From Deltaproteobacteria bacterium (GTDB lineage: Bacteria; Myxococcota_A; UBA796; CAJQPC01), in assembly GCA_016717595.1 (NCBI GenBank), contig JADKFE010000018.1:1-64000 (forward strand): 64,000 nt of DNA, read 5' to 3'. A program made the translations under genes and the position numbers. This document shows, in pieces, positions 9,607-17,020 of the stretch. Under the pieces are notes generated by a model. That model made no database searches, was not told the DNA's origin, and saw only the letters and a program-made list of their open reading frames with translations. Every line of letters starts with the position of its first letter. The stretch's first letter is position 1.

Positions 9607-11019
9607 TCAGATCGCCATGCCATAGAGCCCGTACAGCAGCATCTTGGGCGAGATGGTGCGCAGCTCGACGAGCTGCTTCTTGAGCTGCGCCGGGCGCATG
9701 TAGAAGCGCCGCAGGGCGTAGGCCTGCATGTCGATGAGCTGCTGGGGATCATAGTTGTGGGGGTGGTAGATCAGGCGGTCGGGGTCGGGGTTGAAGGTGG
9801 TGTAGTTCTCCCAGTCGTCCCGGAAGAGATCCTTCTGCCAGCGGTCCTCAAACAGCTTCGAGCCGGGGAACGGCACGGTGATCGCGAACTTCGCGAAGTC
9901 GAGGTCCAGCTCAACGGCGAACTCGATCGTCTCTTTGGTGAGGTCGGGCGTCTCCCCGGGCAGGCCGATCATGAACAGGCCCACGGTCTGAATCCCGGCG
10001 TTCTTGGCGTTGGCCACGCCCTCACGCACCTTGTCCGTGGTCAGCGTCTTGTTCACGTTGCCCAGGAGCATGTCTACGCCGGACTCGATGCCCATGAGCA
10101 CCCGGCGGCAGCCGCCGTAGTACATCTGCTCACAGGTCTCTTTGTCGAGGCGGTCGGCGCGGGTCTCGGAGAGCCACACGCAGCGCTTGTCTAAGCCGCG
10201 CTTGACGATCTCGTCGCACAGCGGGAGGAGGTCTTTTTTCACCAAGGGGAAGATCGGGTCGATGAAGCCGATCTGCTTCACGCCATACCGATCGACCATG
10301 TACTCGTACTCGTTCACCACCTTGATCGGGTCGCGGCGGCGGAAGGTCTTGCCGCCGGTGTGGATGAGCGAGCAGTAGTCGCAGCGGTAGGGGCAGCCGC
10401 GGCTGCCGGCCATGGTGAGGATCGGCTTGTCGATATCCGCGAAGGGCAGAAGCCCGTAGCGGTGAATCGGGAGCAGGTGCCAGGCGGGGTAGGGGAGGTC
10501 GTCGAGGTCTTTGTTGAGCGCCCGGCGCTTGTTGGTGACCGGCTGGCCGTCGGTGGTGCGCCAGGTGAGGCCGTCGATGGCGGAGTAGTCCTTCTCGCCG
10601 CGTGAGATGGCGTCTACCAGCTCGCAGATGGTGATCTCGCCGTCGTGGTGAACGCAGAAGTCGACGTCGAGATCGCGGACGATCTCTTTGGCGAACACGT
10701 CGGCGTGAACCCCGCCCCAGACGTGTTTGGCCTCGGGCAAGGCCTTGCGCAGCATCGCCGTGAGGCGCTCACACACCGGGGCTGACGGGGTGAGCACGGT
10801 CATGCCGATGAGGTCGGGCTTGAACCGTTTGGCGCGATCGACGATGTCTTCGCCCGAGAGCTTGTCGGCGAACATGTCGAGGCAGCGCACGAAGACCCCG
10901 TGGGCCTCCAAGGCCCCGGCGATGTACGCGAGGCCCGTGGGCGGCATAGGCTCCAGCAGCCCAGCGAAACGACCTAGCTTCTTGAGGTTCATGGCCGGGT
11001 TGATGAGCAGGACGCGCAA
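9607..11019 (-). CDS. B12-binding-type radical SAM protein
   Basis: This 470-residue protein has the two-domain layout of the cobalamin-dependent radical SAM class. An N-terminal Rossmann-like domain (residues 1-140, starting RVLLINPAMN, with WGGVHADV near 101-108) precedes the radical SAM core with CPYRCDYCS. The iron-sulfur cysteines are C209, C213 and C216. The canonical B12 DxHxxG is not evident, so cobalamin binding is uncertain. Relatives (BchE/P-methylase families) perform methylations, cyclisations and lipid or pigment modifications; the substrate here is unknown. It is divergent from the histidine kinase gene and shares a 326-bp upstream region containing a 22-bp palindrome. No pigment or hopanoid genes adjoin it. 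Confidence 0.85.
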   Translation of the reverse strand: MRVLLINPAMNLKKLGRFAGLLEPMPPTGLAYIAGALEAHGVFVRCLDMFADKLSGEDIVDRAKRFKPDLIGMTVLTPSAPVCERLTAMLRKALPEAKHVWGGVHADVFAKEIVRDLDVDFCVHHDGEITICELVDAISRGEKDYSAIDGLTWRTTDGQPVTNKRRALNKDLDDLPYPAWHLLPIHRYGLLPFADIDKPILTMAGSRGCPYRCDYCSLIHTGGKTFRRRDPIKVVNEYEYMVDRYGVKQIGFIDPIFPLVKKDLLPLCDEIVKRGLDKRCVWLSETRADRLDKETCEQMYYGGCRRVLMGIESGVDMLLGNVNKTLTTDKVREGVANAKNAGIQTVGLFMIGLPGETPDLTKETIEFAVELDLDFAKFAITVPFPGSKLFEDRWQKDLFRDDWENYTTFNPDPDRLIYHPHNYDPQQLIDMQAYALRRFYMRPAQLKKQLVELRTISPKMLLYGLYGMAI

Positions 11020-11345
11020 GGTGTCTCCGAGCGTAGGTGTGGGGGTCCGTGGGAGACACAGCGTAGCCGCAAAGTGGCAGGGGGCTCAAGGAGAGATGAT
11101 CCAAATCAGGATCATGGCGGGTGGAGAGCGCCGTGTCGGGCGAGATCTGGCGACGTGAAAGAGGCGTGACTCTTTGAGGAGTTACGCGTCCCATGACGCT
11201 GTTTTGAGGGGGGCGTGGGCCTCGGGCGGGGCTGACGCGGGGATGACGTAAGAGTGTTGAGAGGGCCCCCATTGATTCCGCTGTGGCTGAGCCCGTATGA
11301 TGCCTCGAACGCGCCTTCCCCCCGGCGTGCTCTGCCAAGTGACCT
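11020..11345. promoter_or_regulatory. Divergent regulatory region of radical SAM and histidine kinase genes
   Basis: This 326-bp gap holds no convincing gene. The notable element is the palindrome at 11165-11186, listed separately. The adjoining AAAGAG (11158-11163) and CTCTTT (11170-11175) form a second, overlapping dyad. The rest is GC-rich without a clear -35/-10 pair. Confidence 0.5.
11165..11186. promoter_or_regulatory. 22-bp palindrome, copy 1 (candidate operator)
   Basis: CGTGACTC (11165-11172), six bases, then GAGTTACG (11179-11186). This is an inverted repeat with one mismatch. It lies 146 bp upstream of the radical SAM start and 160 bp upstream of the kinase start. The same half-sites with the same six-base spacer recur at 28535-28556. 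The structure suits a dimeric regulator; which protein binds is unknown. Confidence 0.5.
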
Positions 11346-13241
11346 ATGCCTGAGCTCGTCTCCCTGCTTCGTCTCGTCGGAGAGTCTAGCTCTCCGATTG
11401 GCGCGTTTAAGATCGAGGAGGGCGGCGCCTTAGAGGAGCTCGGGAGGAACCACGACGCCGAGGGCTGCGGTCGGAGCCCGGCGCGGGGTGAGCTTGTCGG
11501 CGCAGAGCCCCTGCCGGTGCTCCTCAAGCGCCTCGGCCAAGACAGCCTCACCGCCGGGCAAGCCCGCACCTTTGAGCACCGCTGCGTCGCCTCCGACGGG
11601 GCGCAGCGCTGCTGCCAGGTGACGGTGCAGCCCGTGGGGCCGGGGCGATGCCTCTGGCTCGCCGCCGACATCACCCGCCAGAAGTCCGAGGAGGTGAGCC
11701 GCCTCACCCACGCCGAGCGCCTCGGCTACGCCGTGCACGGCATGAACGATGGCATCTGGGACTGGCGGGTAGACACCGGCGAGGTCTACTTCTCGCCGCG
11801 CTGGTGCGAGATGCTCGGCTACACGAGCGCTGAGGTCCCCCAGCAGCTCAGCTCGTGGAGCGACCACGTGCATCCCGACGACATCGCCTGGGTGCTCGCC
11901 GAGGTGCAGCGCCACTTCCGGGGGGAGACCGAGCGCTACGAGACGACGCACCGGATGCGCAACAAGTCGGGAGAGTGGCTGTGGATCCTCGATCGGGGTG
12001 AGGTCGTGTTGTGGTCGTCCGAGGGCAAACCTCTGAGGATGGTCGGGGCCCACACCGACGTCACGCCGCAGAAACGAATCGAGCAGCAGCTCCAAGAGCA
12101 AGAGCGGCGCACGGCGGCCCTGATGCAGCTCGCCCCCGTCGGCATCTACCACTCCGACCGATCCGGGCGCTGCCTCTACGTGAACGAGGCCTGGTGCTCC
12201 ATCACCGGCCTCACCCCTGAAGAGGCCTTTGGGAGCGGGTGGGTGCGGTCGTTGCACCCCGATGACCTCGACGCGGTGTTTGCTGAGTGGCGCCGTTTTG
12301 TTGTCGAAGGGGGGCCGTTCCACCTCGGGTTCCGGTTCTTGGCGCCCGACGGCGTCCTCCGCCACGTCATCTCTCGGGCCTCCCGCCTCACCGATGAGCA
12401 CGGCGTGATGATCGGCGCCATCGGCACCGTGCTCGACGTCACCAGCGAGCATGTGCAAGAGGAGGCGCTCACCGCCCAGCGGGCGCAGATGACCGCGTCC
12501 GCTCGGCTCGCCGCCTTGGGAGAGATGGCCGGTGGATTGGCGCATGAGCTGAACACACCTTTGGCGGTGATGTCCTTGACGGTGGAGCAGCTCCAGGCCC
12601 AAACGAGCGCCGGGACGGTGTCGCAGGAGCGCCTAAACCGCGGCCTCGCGCGTTTGGAGAGCACCCTTGGCCGGGTGACCCGCATCATCAAGAGCCTGCG
12701 CAGCTTCGCCCGGGACGGCGAAGGCGACGCCCCCGAGGAGGTCGTGCTCGGCGGGTTCACCGAGGATGTGCTCTCGTTCTGCCGCGAGCGAATCCTCAAC
12801 CATGGTGTGCGCCTCAACGTGCGGCTGCCCGAGCCCACGGCGCGCGCTTGGCTGAGCACCACCCAGCTCGCCCAGGTGCTCCTGAACCTCCTCAACAACG
12901 CCCATGACGCCGTCGTGGGCCAAGAGATGGCCTGGATCGAGGTGTCTGCCGAGGGCGTAGGCGACGGTGTACGCTTCGCGGTGAGCGACAGCGGCCCGGG
13001 CGTCCCAGAGTCGCTGCGGGAGCGGATCTTTGAGCCCTTCTTCACCACCCGCGCCGTCGGCCAAGGCACGGGGCTGGGCCTGCCGATCTCCAAGGGCCTC
13101 GTCGAACGAATGGGCGGCAGCCTCCGGCTAGACGCGGGCGCGCCCCACACACGGTTTGTCGTCGAGCTGCCCGGCGCCTCGCTCCGCGCGGGCTACGGCG
13201 GCTGCACGCCCCCCGATCCCAGCGTCTCCACTCCCCCCTAG
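11346..13241 (+). CDS. Multi-PAS hybrid-less sensor histidine kinase
   Basis: This 631-residue kinase probably senses signals in the cytoplasm, since no transmembrane segment is visible. An N-terminal PAS-like region (1-115) is followed by two recognisable PAS_3 domains. The first, at about 125-240, has WDWRVDTGEVYFSPRW and HPDD; the second, at about 257-370, has YVNEAWCSITGLTPEE and HPDD. The HisKA dimerisation helix has the phospho-acceptor H400 in GGLAHELNTPLA. The ATPase domain shows the N box (NLLNNAHDAV, about 513-522), G1 box (DSGPGVP) and G2 box (GQGTGLGLP). The gene ends 12 bp before the response regulator, so the two likely form an operon and a phosphorelay. Confidence 0.92.
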   Translation: MPELVSLLRLVGESSSPIGAFKIEEGGALEELGRNHDAEGCGRSPARGELVGAEPLPVLLKRLGQDSLTAGQARTFEHRCVASDGAQRCCQVTVQPVGPGRCLWLAADITRQKSEEVSRLTHAERLGYAVHGMNDGIWDWRVDTGEVYFSPRWCEMLGYTSAEVPQQLSSWSDHVHPDDIAWVLAEVQRHFRGETERYETTHRMRNKSGEWLWILDRGEVVLWSSEGKPLRMVGAHTDVTPQKRIEQQLQEQERRTAALMQLAPVGIYHSDRSGRCLYVNEAWCSITGLTPEEAFGSGWVRSLHPDDLDAVFAEWRRFVVEGGPFHLGFRFLAPDGVLRHVISRASRLTDEHGVMIGAIGTVLDVTSEHVQEEALTAQRAQMTASARLAALGEMAGGLAHELNTPLAVMSLTVEQLQAQTSAGTVSQERLNRGLARLESTLGRVTRIIKSLRSFARDGEGDAPEEVVLGGFTEDVLSFCRERILNHGVRLNVRLPEPTARAWLSTTQLAQVLLNLLNNAHDAVVGQEMAWIEVSAEGVGDGVRFAVSDSGPGVPESLRERIFEPFFTTRAVGQGTGLGLPISKGLVERMGGSLRLDAGAPHTRFVVELPGASLRAGYGGCTPPDPSVSTPP

Positions 13242-13253
13242 GCGTTGACCCTC

Positions 13254-13670
13254 ATGCCACTCTCCCCCTTCGCAGGACGCGTCGTGCTCGTCGTCGACGA
13301 TGACGCCGACATGCGAGATGTTCTGGCGAGCGTGCTGCAAGAGCTCGGGCTTCATGTGCTCGAGGCCCAAGACGGCCTTGAGGCCCTCGCCGTGGTTCAC
13401 GCCAACCCGACGCTGAGCCTCATCATCAGCGATCTCAAGATGCCGCGCTGCGATGGACTGGAGCTGGCCCGGGCCCTCCAAGCGTTGCCCTGGCCGAGCG
13501 TGCCCCCCTTCGTGATGATCAGCGGCTACAGCGACCCGGCCTTGGGCCGCGCTGAAGAGCTCAACATCAAGGCCATCCTACGAAAGCCCTTTCGCCTAGA
13601 GGAGATTCGTGCCCTCGTGGCGCGGTGGATTCGGCCCCCGGGCCTCGACGACGGGGGCTCGGCTCAGTAG
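13254..13670 (+). CDS. Single-domain response regulator
   Basis: A CheY-like receiver of about 138 residues. The acidic pocket (VVDDDADM, residues 13-20), phospho-acceptor D60 (LIISDLKMP), Ser90 and Lys111 (LRKPF) are all present. No DNA-binding or enzymatic output domain follows, only a short tail, so signalling probably passes to another protein. The ATG at 13254 is preferred over an upstream TTG at 13245. The gene starts 12 bp after the histidine kinase stop, making that kinase the obvious partner. Confidence 0.9.
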   Translation: MPLSPFAGRVVLVVDDDADMRDVLASVLQELGLHVLEAQDGLEALAVVHANPTLSLIISDLKMPRCDGLELARALQALPWPSVPPFVMISGYSDPALGRAEELNIKAILRKPFRLEEIRALVARWIRPPGLDDGGSAQ

Positions 13671-13681
13671 TCTAGACCCCC

Positions 13682-13702
13682 GCGCGCCGCCTCCCGGCGC
13701 GC
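13682..13702 (+). terminator. Strong GC hairpin downstream of the response regulator
   Basis: GCGCGCCG (13682-13689), a five-base loop and CGGCGCGC (13695-13702) make a perfect eight-base-pair stem, 12 bp after the response regulator stop and 18 bp before the next ATG. It lacks a T-run. It could be an attenuator or could separate the sensor operon from the next pair. Confidence 0.45.
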
Positions 13703-13720
13703 CCTCTGGAGCGCGCCGCG

Positions 13721-14215
13721 ATGCGAATGATCGGCCCCCTCTTCGTCGTGCTGGCGCTGGGCCTGATGACCTGGTACCTCTGGCTCAACCGCCTGCCGCC
13801 CTTCGACGCCTTGCCTGTGCCCGAGCCCGTCACCATTCAGTCGGTGACCGTGGCCCACGACGGCGTGCGGATCGAAGGAACCGCCCATTACCCGGTGCGA
13901 ATTCGGTACGTCGAGCCCGCGCGCATCGGCCGCCCCGAGCAGACCCGGTACCTGTTCCCGATGTTGCCCCTGCGTGACACCATGGGCCGCCGGGTGCGGG
14001 TGATCATCTCCTCCGCCCGTGAGCCCGAGCACCTCGTCTCCTACGCGGATCTCACCATCGACGGCTTCGCCCGGCCCGGCGGCGCGTTCTTGAACGGCCC
14101 GGCCATCGACGCCCTGCGCCGCGCTGGCTACACCTTAGAGGATGACCTCGTCGTGATCGAGGAGTACCCGCCCCCCGCCGGTCGCCCGATGGAGCCCGCC
14201 CCGGCCGCGCCCTGA
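13721..14215 (+). CDS. Uncharacterised membrane-anchored protein
   Basis: A 164-residue protein with one N-terminal hydrophobic segment (residues about 4-22, FVVLALGLMTWYLW) and a soluble, beta-rich, presumably periplasmic remainder. There is no recognised domain or catalytic motif. The end is Pro/Ala-rich. Its TGA overlaps the ATG of the AlkB-like gene by one base, implying translational coupling and perhaps shared expression. Function unknown. Confidence 0.75.
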   Translation: MRMIGPLFVVLALGLMTWYLWLNRLPPFDALPVPEPVTIQSVTVAHDGVRIEGTAHYPVRIRYVEPARIGRPEQTRYLFPMLPLRDTMGRRVRVIISSAREPEHLVSYADLTIDGFARPGGAFLNGPAIDALRRAGYTLEDDLVVIEEYPPPAGRPMEPAPAAP

Positions 14216-14775
14216 TGCCCCCGCTCCCGCCCGGCTACACGCTCACGCTCAGCTTTGTGCCCGAGGCCGACGCGCTCCTCGCCGCGCTCCTGGCCGAGAC
14301 CCCGTGGGAGCGCCACGTCTTTAAGCTCTACGGCAAGGCCCTGCCGATGCCCCGGCAGATCGCCTGGTTCGGCGAGCGCCCCTACGGCTACTCCGGCCTC
14401 GTTCACCCGCCCGCCCCCTGGCCCCCCGCCCTCGCCGCGCTTCTGCCCAAGCTCACCGCGGCCTGCGGCCAGCCGTTCAACGGCGCCCTGCTCAACCGCT
14501 ACGACAGCGGCCAAGACAGCATGGGATGGCACACAGACGACGACCACGCGCCCCAGGCCTTGGGCGGCTTGGCCTCGTTGAGCCTCGGCGCCACCCGCCG
14601 CCTGCTCGTGCGCCCCCGCGGCGGCGGGCCGTCTACCCCCATTGACCTGCCCCACGGCAGCCTCCTGTGGATGAGCGCCGAGAGCCAGCGGCTCACGCAG
14701 CATGCGTTGCCGAAGACGGCGCGGGCGGTGGGGGCGCGGGTGAATGTGACTTGGCGGTGGGTGGGGGAGGGTTAG
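14215..14775 (+). CDS. AlkB-like 2-oxoglutarate/Fe(II) dioxygenase
   Basis: A 186-residue oxygenase of the AlkB family, members of which oxidatively demethylate alkylated bases (some act on RNA or lipids). The iron ligands are H106 and D108 (GWHTDDD) and H163 (QHALPKT). The 2-oxoglutarate-binding arginine lies in RVNVTWR near the C-terminus (R175, R181). NRYDSGQDSMGWH matches the AlkB/ALKBH2-3 type, and length is normal. It is coupled to the preceding membrane-protein gene and faces a RecA-fold ImuA-like gene with an SOS-type box. This supports a DNA-repair role by inference. Confidence 0.9.
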   Translation: MPPLPPGYTLTLSFVPEADALLAALLAETPWERHVFKLYGKALPMPRQIAWFGERPYGYSGLVHPPAPWPPALAALLPKLTAACGQPFNGALLNRYDSGQDSMGWHTDDDHAPQALGGLASLSLGATRRLLVRPRGGGPSTPIDLPHGSLLWMSAESQRLTQHALPKTARAVGARVNVTWRWVGEG

Positions 14776-14786
14776 CGCACGAGGGC

Positions 14787-15413
14787 TCACCCGCTCAGCG
14801 CGGCGCCCCCCACCTCCAACCTCCGCCCCTCGGCCTCACCTTGGGCCCGGCGCAGGGCCACGGACAGGCGCTCGCCTCGGCGGCCGAGGGCCTGCACCCT
14901 TAGGCTCGCGGGCAGGTGGAGGTCAACAGACTCGTTGACGATGAACAGGGCGCACTCGCCGCGCTCGGCGGCGCGCTCTAACCGCGCCCCGGCTTTGCCC
15001 AGACGGGGCGGGTCGAGGAGCACGACGAGGGGGAAGGCGCCGGACTGGGCGAGCTGCTCCGTGGCCCAGGCCGCTTGTTCGGCGGCGGGCTGAAGCAGCA
15101 GCAGGCGCTCCCAACGAAGGCCGACGAGCCCCGGCGGGTAGAGGCGACCCAGCGGATCCACCACGGCCACGGGCGCGCCTTGACGTGTCAACAAAGCTGC
15201 TGCGGGGGCCCACAGGCCCAGGCGACCGCTCCCGGGGCGACCGCTCAGCTCAATGAGCCCGGGGCGGGGCCAGCGCGGCAGACCGGCGAGGCCCGAGGGG
15301 AGATCGGTCTGGCGCTCGGGAAGGGTGGCGCCGGTGCTCAGCCGCGGCGCTCCCCGCAAGGAGGAGACGGCGGCTTGGAGCTGGCTGAGCACGACGCGGC
15401 GATCGGGGTCCAT
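14787..15413 (-). CDS. ImuA-like RecA-fold protein
   Basis: A 208-residue protein resembling ImuA (formerly SulA/RecA-like) of the ImuA-ImuB-DnaE2 mutagenesis cassette. The phrases LIELSGRPGSGR (degenerate Walker A, about residues 52-63) and VAVVDPLGRLYPPGL show a RecA-type core. The final GK[ST] of a true Walker A is absent (GSGR), as is usual in ImuA proteins that do not hydrolyse ATP like RecA. No imuB or dnaE2 lies in the window, so the assignment rests on this protein and its promoter. A LexA-type box sits 10 bp upstream of the ATG. An alternative is another RecA-like accessory protein. Confidence 0.65.
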   Translation of the reverse strand: MDPDRRVVLSQLQAAVSSLRGAPRLSTGATLPERQTDLPSGLAGLPRWPRPGLIELSGRPGSGRLGLWAPAAALLTRQGAPVAVVDPLGRLYPPGLVGLRWERLLLLQPAAEQAAWATEQLAQSGAFPLVVLLDPPRLGKAGARLERAAERGECALFIVNESVDLHLPASLRVQALGRRGERLSVALRRAQGEAEGRRLEVGGAALSG

Positions 15414-15455
15414 CCTGAACCTGTGAACGGGTGTTCAGGTTACCACGAACGTTCA
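15414..15455 (-). promoter_or_regulatory. LexA-type SOS box cluster upstream of the ImuA-like gene
   Basis: TGAAC-GGGT-GTTCA at 15424-15437 is a perfect inverted repeat matching the GAAC-N4-GTTC operator known for LexA in Gram-positive bacteria and some other phyla. It is nested inside a wider dyad, CCTGAAC (15414-15420) with GTTCAGG (15433-15439). Ten bases beyond it is a third dyad, CGAACGTTC (15446-15454). On the minus strand a TTGTCT...N18...TAACCT pair overlaps these sites. LexA binding here would block transcription of the ImuA-like gene. Confidence 0.65.
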
Positions 15456-15508
15456 ACCGAAGACAAGCTCTTGTGATGGGTTGGTTGACCAATTGACAAC
15501 GTCGCCGC

Positions 15509-16876
15509 TCACCACCGCTCCCAGCCGGGAACAACGATCTTGTTGACCCCCAGGCGGTGCGCCTCACGCAGCCCGGACATCACTGCAGCATGTACGTTGC
15601 CATAATAGTCCCGCTCCGTGCCTTCCCCGGCGAAGAGCAGGCGCTCCCCCTCGGGCGCGGCGACGGCCTCGATGTCTTCAGGGCTCGCCCCCGGCGGCAG
15701 AAAGACGTAGGAGCCCAACGCGAAGGGGTCCGAGGTCCAGCGGGTGACGGCGGTGTGGGTGGGCGTCGGCGGGGTCTGCCCCGTGGCGGTCTCTAAGGTC
15801 TGGAGCACCCCGGCGATCAGCTCCTCATCGGTCCAGCTCGCCTGCACCTCCCGGGAGAAGCCGCCGCCGTAGAGGCAGACGAGGGTAGGCGCCCCGGCGA
15901 GCTCCGTGATGTCGTAGTGCTCGGGGAAGACGCCGGACTGATCCCGATCCACAAACTCCAGGCTGCCCTGCCACCAGCGCTCCTCAAAGACGAGCACGAC
16001 CTTCTCTAAGTTGCCGACATCCAGGCGGCTGAGCGCGTCGGACTTGGCCTCGGAGAGCGGCGGATCAAACTGGATGGTCCCGGCGCGCAGCACCCCGACG
16101 GGCACGGTGACGAGCACATGGCTGCCCTCGTAAGTCTCCCCCCCGGCGAGCACGGTCACACCTTCATCGCCGTGGGTGATCTGGGTGACGGGGCGCTCAA
16201 GCAGGATGGTGAGCCCCTCGGCGAGGGTGTCTACGATGGGCTTGTAGCCGCCCTTTGGGAATTGATCACCGCCCCGAAGCTCGGGCTCATCCCAGAAGTA
16301 GGCGAGGCCGACCTCCTCCACCGGCCCGGCGTAGCTGAGCTCTACGGCCCACTGGTCGATGGCGTGGGCGGCGAGGCGCCGATCTTGCGCGCTGAGGTCT
16401 TGCTCTGCGAGGTAGGCGTCCCGGGCCTCGGCGGTGGTGGCGTCGGGGCCCAGGCGCTCCTTGAGCTCTCCCAGCGCCCTCGTGAAGCCGTCGTAGGCGT
16501 CCTCCATCACCGCCCAGCCACGATCGCCCAGGGCTTGACCGCTGGCCTCGTCATACAGCGTGAGCCAACGTGTCTCATCGGGGACATAGGCGAGGTCGTG
16601 GGCGTCGGCGAAGTCGGCGACGGGGTTGCCCCGCACGCCGTGAAGCCAGGCGGCGCCGAGATCCACCGTCGCCGGGCCGATCGTCTCCGTGGCTGTGCGG
16701 CCGCCGATCCGGTCGCGGGCCTCCAACACCGTCACCTTCACCCCGGCCTCGTGTAAGACCTTCGCGGCGGTGAGCCCCGCCATGCCCGCGCCGACGACGA
16801 GGACGTGGGTGTCGGGATCATCGGCGGGTGAGCCGGGCTCGATCTCGGCGCAGGCCAGGAGCAGCAGGGGGAGCAT
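15509..16876 (-). CDS. FAD-dependent amine oxidase, lipoprotein
   Basis: A 455-residue flavin amine oxidase (monoamine/polyamine oxidase family) that would oxidise amines with oxygen. The ADP-binding motif VVGAGMAGLTAA is at about 27-38, with the E-R-x-x-GGR segment after it (LEARDRIGGRT). The C-terminal FAD motif LLFAGEGTERDYYGNVHAA is present. The N-terminus is a very short lipoprotein signal with Cys9 (LLLAC), so the enzyme would be membrane-tethered outside the cytoplasm, which is unusual for the family. A GGAGG site precedes ATG 16876. It is divergent from the RoxA-like gene. Confidence 0.88.
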   Translation of the reverse strand: MLPLLLLACAEIEPGSPADDPDTHVLVVGAGMAGLTAAKVLHEAGVKVTVLEARDRIGGRTATETIGPATVDLGAAWLHGVRGNPVADFADAHDLAYVPDETRWLTLYDEASGQALGDRGWAVMEDAYDGFTRALGELKERLGPDATTAEARDAYLAEQDLSAQDRRLAAHAIDQWAVELSYAGPVEEVGLAYFWDEPELRGGDQFPKGGYKPIVDTLAEGLTILLERPVTQITHGDEGVTVLAGGETYEGSHVLVTVPVGVLRAGTIQFDPPLSEAKSDALSRLDVGNLEKVVLVFEERWWQGSLEFVDRDQSGVFPEHYDITELAGAPTLVCLYGGGFSREVQASWTDEELIAGVLQTLETATGQTPPTPTHTAVTRWTSDPFALGSYVFLPPGASPEDIEAVAAPEGERLLFAGEGTERDYYGNVHAAVMSGLREAHRLGVNKIVVPGWERW

Positions 16877-17020
16877 TCAGCCTCCGGGGGTGGGTGCAGG
16901 CCCAGTGTACACGCCGCGCTGAGATGGCCAAAACAGCGACACACGCTGGCCAGGGTCCGCCATTCGTCGGCGGCCTTCGGCTCGGTATTCTGAGCGGGAC
17001 TGATCCCCCAGGAGCCCACC

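Noticed and set aside
11090..11110. Sigma-54 promoter near TGGCAGGG upstream of the kinase
   Set aside because: The required GC dinucleotide of the -12 element at fixed spacing is missing.
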